This document shows positions 13,821 through 16,091 of a DNA stretch of 16,091 nucleotides, one piece after another (position 1 is the stretch's first letter; each line of letters begins with the position of its first letter). Under the pieces are notes generated by a model. The model did no database searches and had not been told where the DNA came from. It was given only the letters and a program-made list of their open reading frames with translations. The position numbers were made by a program, and so were the translations under genes. Source of the stretch: Anaeromonas sp052088025 (lineage in GTDB: Bacteria; Bacillota; Clostridia; Tissierellales; SIT17); contig NZ_JBQCYD010000051.1 in the NCBI RefSeq assembly GCF_052088025.1, positions 1 through 16,091 on the forward strand. Reading direction: 5' to 3'.

Positions 13821-15083
13821 ATGAGTAATATTAAATATTTAAGAAAATTTATAATGCTAGAAAAATTAAATTCCAATACTAAAATAAAAGGACATTCTAA
13901 AATTGAAGTGAGGGATGGTAGAGGCAAAGTAGAAGTAAATATTGACTCAATAACTGATGTAAATAAGGTATATGACATAATATTTCTAACAAATCAAGGA
14001 TTTAAAGATGATGTAGCTTACTTTGGTACTATATCTGATGTAGGTGGAGGTAAGGCTTTTTATAAGAAGGATTTTAATCCTAAAAATGTATTGCATTCAG
14101 ACAAGGCTATAGATGATTATAATATTATAGCAATTAAATCATCAGATTCAGAAATATTATATGGTTATATACATAAAAAAGAAGATAAAGACATAGTATC
14201 ATTGTTAACTGAAAAACAGGAAAAAAGAACAGAAGTAAAAAAAGAAGAAATAGAGGAAGTTGAAGAAGTTGAAGAAGAAATAAAGGTAGAAAATCAAGAT
14301 GAAGAAGAAGAGCAAGAGCAAGAAATACAAGAGCTAGAAGAAGAAAAAGAGGAATTTAAAGAAGAGACTCATGAAGAAGAAATCAGTGAAGAAGAAATAA
14401 GTAAAGAAGAAACAGAGGATTTAGAAGAGGTAGTAGAAGAATCATTTGAAATCAAAGAAGAAGATAAAATAAAAAAGGAAGAAACTTATTTCCCAAATGC
14501 TGATTCTAATTTAGATGATTATATATTAAGCAAATCAGAAAAAGATTTAGAGGAATATTATAGATACAAGGAATATAAAACTAAAGAAAATATAGATAAT
14601 TATAAAAAAGAATATAAGTCTAATGAAACTAATTACAAGACAAATTCTTTAGATATTTTAAATTATTTTAACCAAGTAGATCCATTTAAAATTAATTTAA
14701 AAGAATATAACTTTTGGGAAATCACTGAAGATAGCGTAAATATAAGACGTGGTTTTCTTCCATTTTATAATTATGTAGTAAATATGAAATATCCCTATAC
14801 ATTGATGCACCAAATGAATAGTCCATCTAAACAAATTAGAAAATACAGACATTATTTATTTGGAATAGTATCAGAGGATGAAAGTAATATAAAACACTTT
14901 GTATATGGAGTTCCAGGAGTATTTACAAGAAATGAACAGCCATTTAGAGGTATGTCAGGCTTTACTACATGGCTTGAATCTAAAGATTCAGGAGATGAAA
15001 GACTTGGATATTGGCTAATTCATATAGATGCTGTTACAGGTAGAATAATAACTCCACTTAGACCAACAAGTCCACTAAAATAA
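13821..15083 (+). CDS. unknown two-domain protein with a glutamate-rich linker
   Basis: A 420-residue protein without a recognised function. Residues about 15-118 look beta-rich and start with KIKGHSKIEVRDGRGKVEVNI, a form seen in clostridial proteins of unknown role. Residues about 138-224 are a low-complexity linker, half of which is glutamate (about 43 of 86), encoded by a purine-rich GAA/GAG run at 14232-14490. The linker after it is Tyr/Lys-rich. The C-terminal part (about 290-415) is compact and conserved-looking, with HYLFGIVSEDESNIKHFVYGVPG, QPFRGMSGFTTW, and GYWLIHIDAVTGRII. No signal peptide or membrane helix is seen, so it probably stays in the cytosol. GAAAGGGGGG precedes the ATG. 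In Bacillus this site after rsmA holds the spore protease gene yabG; with its sigma-K-like promoter, a spore role is a guess. Confidence 0.8.
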   Translation: MSNIKYLRKFIMLEKLNSNTKIKGHSKIEVRDGRGKVEVNIDSITDVNKVYDIIFLTNQGFKDDVAYFGTISDVGGGKAFYKKDFNPKNVLHSDKAIDDYNIIAIKSSDSEILYGYIHKKEDKDIVSLLTEKQEKRTEVKKEEIEEVEEVEEEIKVENQDEEEEQEQEIQELEEEKEEFKEETHEEEISEEEISKEETEDLEEVVEESFEIKEEDKIKKEETYFPNADSNLDDYILSKSEKDLEEYYRYKEYKTKENIDNYKKEYKSNETNYKTNSLDILNYFNQVDPFKINLKEYNFWEITEDSVNIRRGFLPFYNYVVNMKYPYTLMHQMNSPSKQIRKYRHYLFGIVSEDESNIKHFVYGVPGVFTRNEQPFRGMSGFTTWLESKDSGDERLGYWLIHIDAVTGRIITPLRPTSPLK

Positions 15084-15138
15084 AATGTTAAGAATAAATA
15101 ATGATTATATCTGATCTTTATAGGGTATTATAGAAATA

Positions 15139-15166
15139 TTGAATAGTTTATAAATAACTATAGAAT
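15139..15166 (+). promoter_or_regulatory. candidate sigma-A promoter of the first glutaredoxin
   Basis: TTGAAT (15139-15144), 16 bases, TAGAAT (15161-15166), 23 bases before the ATG, so the leader would be short. Confidence 0.4.
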
Positions 15167-15189
15167 ATTTTTATAAGGAGGAGTTTTAA

Positions 15190-15414
15190 ATGGCAAATGT
15201 AACAATTTATACGAGTAATACTTGCCCTCATTGCGGAACTGCAAAGCAATACCTTTCGGAGAAAGGTGTAGAGTATACTGAAAGAAATATTCAAACAGAT
15301 CCATCAGCAAGAAAGGAACTAATCCAAAAAGGATATATGGGAGTTCCTGTAATTATAGTAGATGGAGAAGAAATGGTAGGGTTTGATAAAAACAGATTAG
15401 AAGAATTACTATAA
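15190..15414 (+). CDS. glutaredoxin-like protein, YruB family (copy 1)
   Basis: A 74-residue thioredoxin-fold protein that would reduce disulfides. The N-terminal strand MANVTIYTS is followed by the redox motif C12-P-H-C15 (TCPHC), the cis-proline is P53 (GVPVIIV), and the glutathione-binding-like GFD is at 64-66. Length and sequence fit the small clostridial YruB-type glutaredoxins (TIGR02196-like). The ATG is preceded by AAGGAGGAG. It has its own terminator at 15425-15460. The second half of the gene is almost identical to that of copy 2, at 15566. Partner and reductant are unknown. Confidence 0.93.
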   Translation: MANVTIYTSNTCPHCGTAKQYLSEKGVEYTERNIQTDPSARKELIQKGYMGVPVIIVDGEEMVGFDKNRLEELL

Positions 15415-15424
15415 AAGTATAGGT

Positions 15425-15460
15425 AAAATCTATAGAGAGTTAACTCTCTATAGATTTTTT
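15425..15460 (+). terminator. intrinsic terminator of glutaredoxin copy 1
   Basis: A perfect 17-bp palindrome (15425-15441 with 15442-15458), with AAAATCTATAGAGAGTT as the left arm and a T-run to 15460. Confidence 0.93.
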
Positions 15461-15504
15461 TATTATTTAAAAAAATTTTAAGTGGTATAATAATTTATAG
15501 AGAT

Positions 15505-15536
15505 TTGACCATTATACCCCTGTGAGGTATAATGGT
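15505..15536 (+). promoter_or_regulatory. promoter with overlapping palindrome upstream of glutaredoxin copy 2
   Basis: TTGACC (15505-15510), 17 bases, TATAAT (15528-15533) is a near-consensus sigma-A promoter. ACCATTATACC (15508-15518) and its exact complement at 15526-15536 form an 11-bp inverted repeat with a seven-base centre, covering the last part of the -35 to just beyond the -10. A second possible -10 (TGGTATAAT) is at 15483-15491. Confidence 0.75.
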
Positions 15537-15565
15537 GTTAATAAATTTTTAAGGAGGAATTTTAA

Positions 15566-15790
15566 ATGGCAAATGTAACAGTATATACAAGTAGTACTTG
15601 TCCACATTGTACTTCTGCTAAAGAGTATTTAAAAGAAAAAGGAGTAGATTTCACAGAAAAAAATGTGACTACAGATTCAGCAGCAAGAAAGGAACTAATC
15701 CAAAAAGGATATATGGGAGTTCCTGTAATTATAGTAGATGGAGAAGAAATGGTAGGGTTTGACAAAAACAGGTTAGAAGAATTATTATAA
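15566..15790 (+). CDS. glutaredoxin-like protein, YruB family (copy 2)
   Basis: A 74-residue paralogue of the neighbour upstream, same family, with C12-P-H-C15 and cis-P53. The two proteins are identical from residue 40 to the end and differ at many positions in residues 6-39, around the active site (TSAKEYLKEKGVDFTEKN against GTAKQYLSEKGVEYTERN). Different partner specificity is possible, but this is inference. The ribosome site AAGGAGG is at 15551-15557. Unlike copy 1 it has a strong promoter with an overlapping palindrome, so the two copies are probably controlled separately. It ends in a terminator shared with the convergent DUF1858 gene. Confidence 0.93.
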   Translation: MANVTVYTSSTCPHCTSAKEYLKEKGVDFTEKNVTTDSAARKELIQKGYMGVPVIIVDGEEMVGFDKNRLEELL

Positions 15791-15801
15791 ACAACATAAA
15801 A

Positions 15802-15829
15802 TTAGCCCAGAATATATATTCTGGGCTAA
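15802..15829. terminator. shared terminator between convergent genes
   Basis: TTAGCCCAGAAT pairs with ATTCTGGGCTAA in a perfect palindrome (12 bp plus an ATAT centre). Short A/T-rich tracts on both sides suit use by both the glutaredoxin (plus) and the DUF1858 gene (minus). Confidence 0.75.
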
Positions 15830-15833
15830 AAAT

Positions 15834-16019
15834 TTATTTATTTAGTGATTCTAATAATTCATCTAAGTTAAGACCATGCACCATTGCTGCTTGCTCTAAT
15901 GATTCCATTTGAGAAGCAGGGCAACCTACACAACCCATACCAAAGCTCATTAATATTTCCGGAGCATCTTCTCTCTCTCTTAATATTTCACCAATAAGCA
16001 TATCTTTAGTAATAGCCAT
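15834..16019 (-). CDS. DUF1858 redox-disulfide domain protein
   Basis: A 61-residue protein matching the stand-alone DUF1858 / hybrid-cluster-protein-associated redox disulfide family (TIGR03980-like). Features are ITKDMLIGEILRE at the start, then FGMGC-V-GC-PAS, a CxxC, and the SLEQAAMVHGLNLDELLESLN helix pair. These proteins are common in anaerobes and probably exchange electrons or handle sulfur or nitrogen species through the CxxC, but the reaction is not established. The ATG follows AAGGAGG (revcomp at 16028-16034) by about 8 bases. Convergent with the glutaredoxins, with a shared terminator. Confidence 0.9.
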   Translation of the reverse strand: MAITKDMLIGEILREREDAPEILMSFGMGCVGCPASQMESLEQAAMVHGLNLDELLESLNK

Positions 16020-16068
16020 TTTCTATTCCTCCTTACATATTAAATAAAGAAAACTTTTCTCAATTTTT

Positions 16069-16074
16069 ATTATA
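16069..16074 (-). promoter_or_regulatory. -10 element for the DUF1858 gene
   Basis: TATAAT on the minus strand (16069-16074), 50 bases before the start. Its -35 would lie just past the end of the window, so it cannot be judged. Confidence 0.4.
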
Positions 16075-16091
16075 CCCTATTTTTTACTATT

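Larger units (their letters stand above)
15305..15790 (+). repeat. near-identical 3' halves of the two glutaredoxin genes
   Basis: 15305-15414 and 15681-15790 form a direct repeat of 110 bases. The first 82 are identical and only three differences follow, all synonymous (GAT/GAC, AGA/AGG, CTA/TTA). The first 117 bases of the two genes differ at about 35 positions. Confidence 0.95.

Noticed and set aside
14232..14490. GAA/GAG purine run as a tandem DNA repeat
   Set aside because: It has no fixed period; it is explained by the glutamate-rich coding linker.

Overview
The window is AT-rich DNA from a low-GC Firmicute, most likely an anaerobic, spore-forming member of the Clostridia/Tissierellia. 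The evidence is strong AGGAGG ribosome sites with frequent TTG starts, a T-box riboswitch, a Bacillus-like gene order (metG, tatD, yabE-type gene, rnmV, rsmA), coat-like and sporulation-type genes, and clostridial redox proteins. The exact genus is not claimed. No tRNA, rRNA, CRISPR array or insertion sequence was seen.

Layout. 1-950: a membrane-anchored XRE regulator behind a 17-bp perfect inverted repeat, then a roughly 400-base stretch holding a terminator and a possible frameshifted small gene. 950-1753 (minus): an FMN nitroreductase-family gene. 1921-6489: a tightly spaced operon of TPR-GGDEF diguanylate cyclase, RNase H1, L-Ala-D/L-Glu dipeptide epimerase, and a class II DNA photolyase that looks dead (in-frame TAA, probable loss of part of the FAD-binding core, and a 100-N assembly gap). 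6492-8833: sigma-A promoter, methionine T-box leader and metG. 8883-10393: a small membrane protein, a Cys-rich CWC protein and TatD nuclease. 10467-10877: a Met/Pro-rich coat-like protein. 11076-13760: a YabE-like cell-wall protein (DUF348-G5-3D), then RNase M5 overlapping KsgA/RsmA, each unit with its own promoter and intrinsic terminator. 13821-15083: a protein of unknown function with a glutamate-rich linker. 15190-16019: two paralogous YruB-type glutaredoxins facing a convergent DUF1858 redox-disulfide protein.

How the genes work together. metG through rsmA is a conserved housekeeping block for translation and RNA maturation: MetRS, RNase M5 for 5S rRNA and KsgA for 16S rRNA, with a cell-wall protein and TatD interleaved. 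Two genes of unknown or coat-like nature (10467 and 13821) share a similar mother-cell-sigma-like promoter (AAC, 16 bases, CATATAAT), which suggests sporulation genes inserted in this block. The right end is a small thiol-redox cluster.

The observations most worth checking are: the glutaredoxin pair, whose 3' halves are 97% identical while their 5' halves are only about 70% identical; a palindrome covering the -35 to -10 of the second glutaredoxin; the decayed photolyase; and the paired sporulation-type promoters. No clearly new multi-gene system was found.
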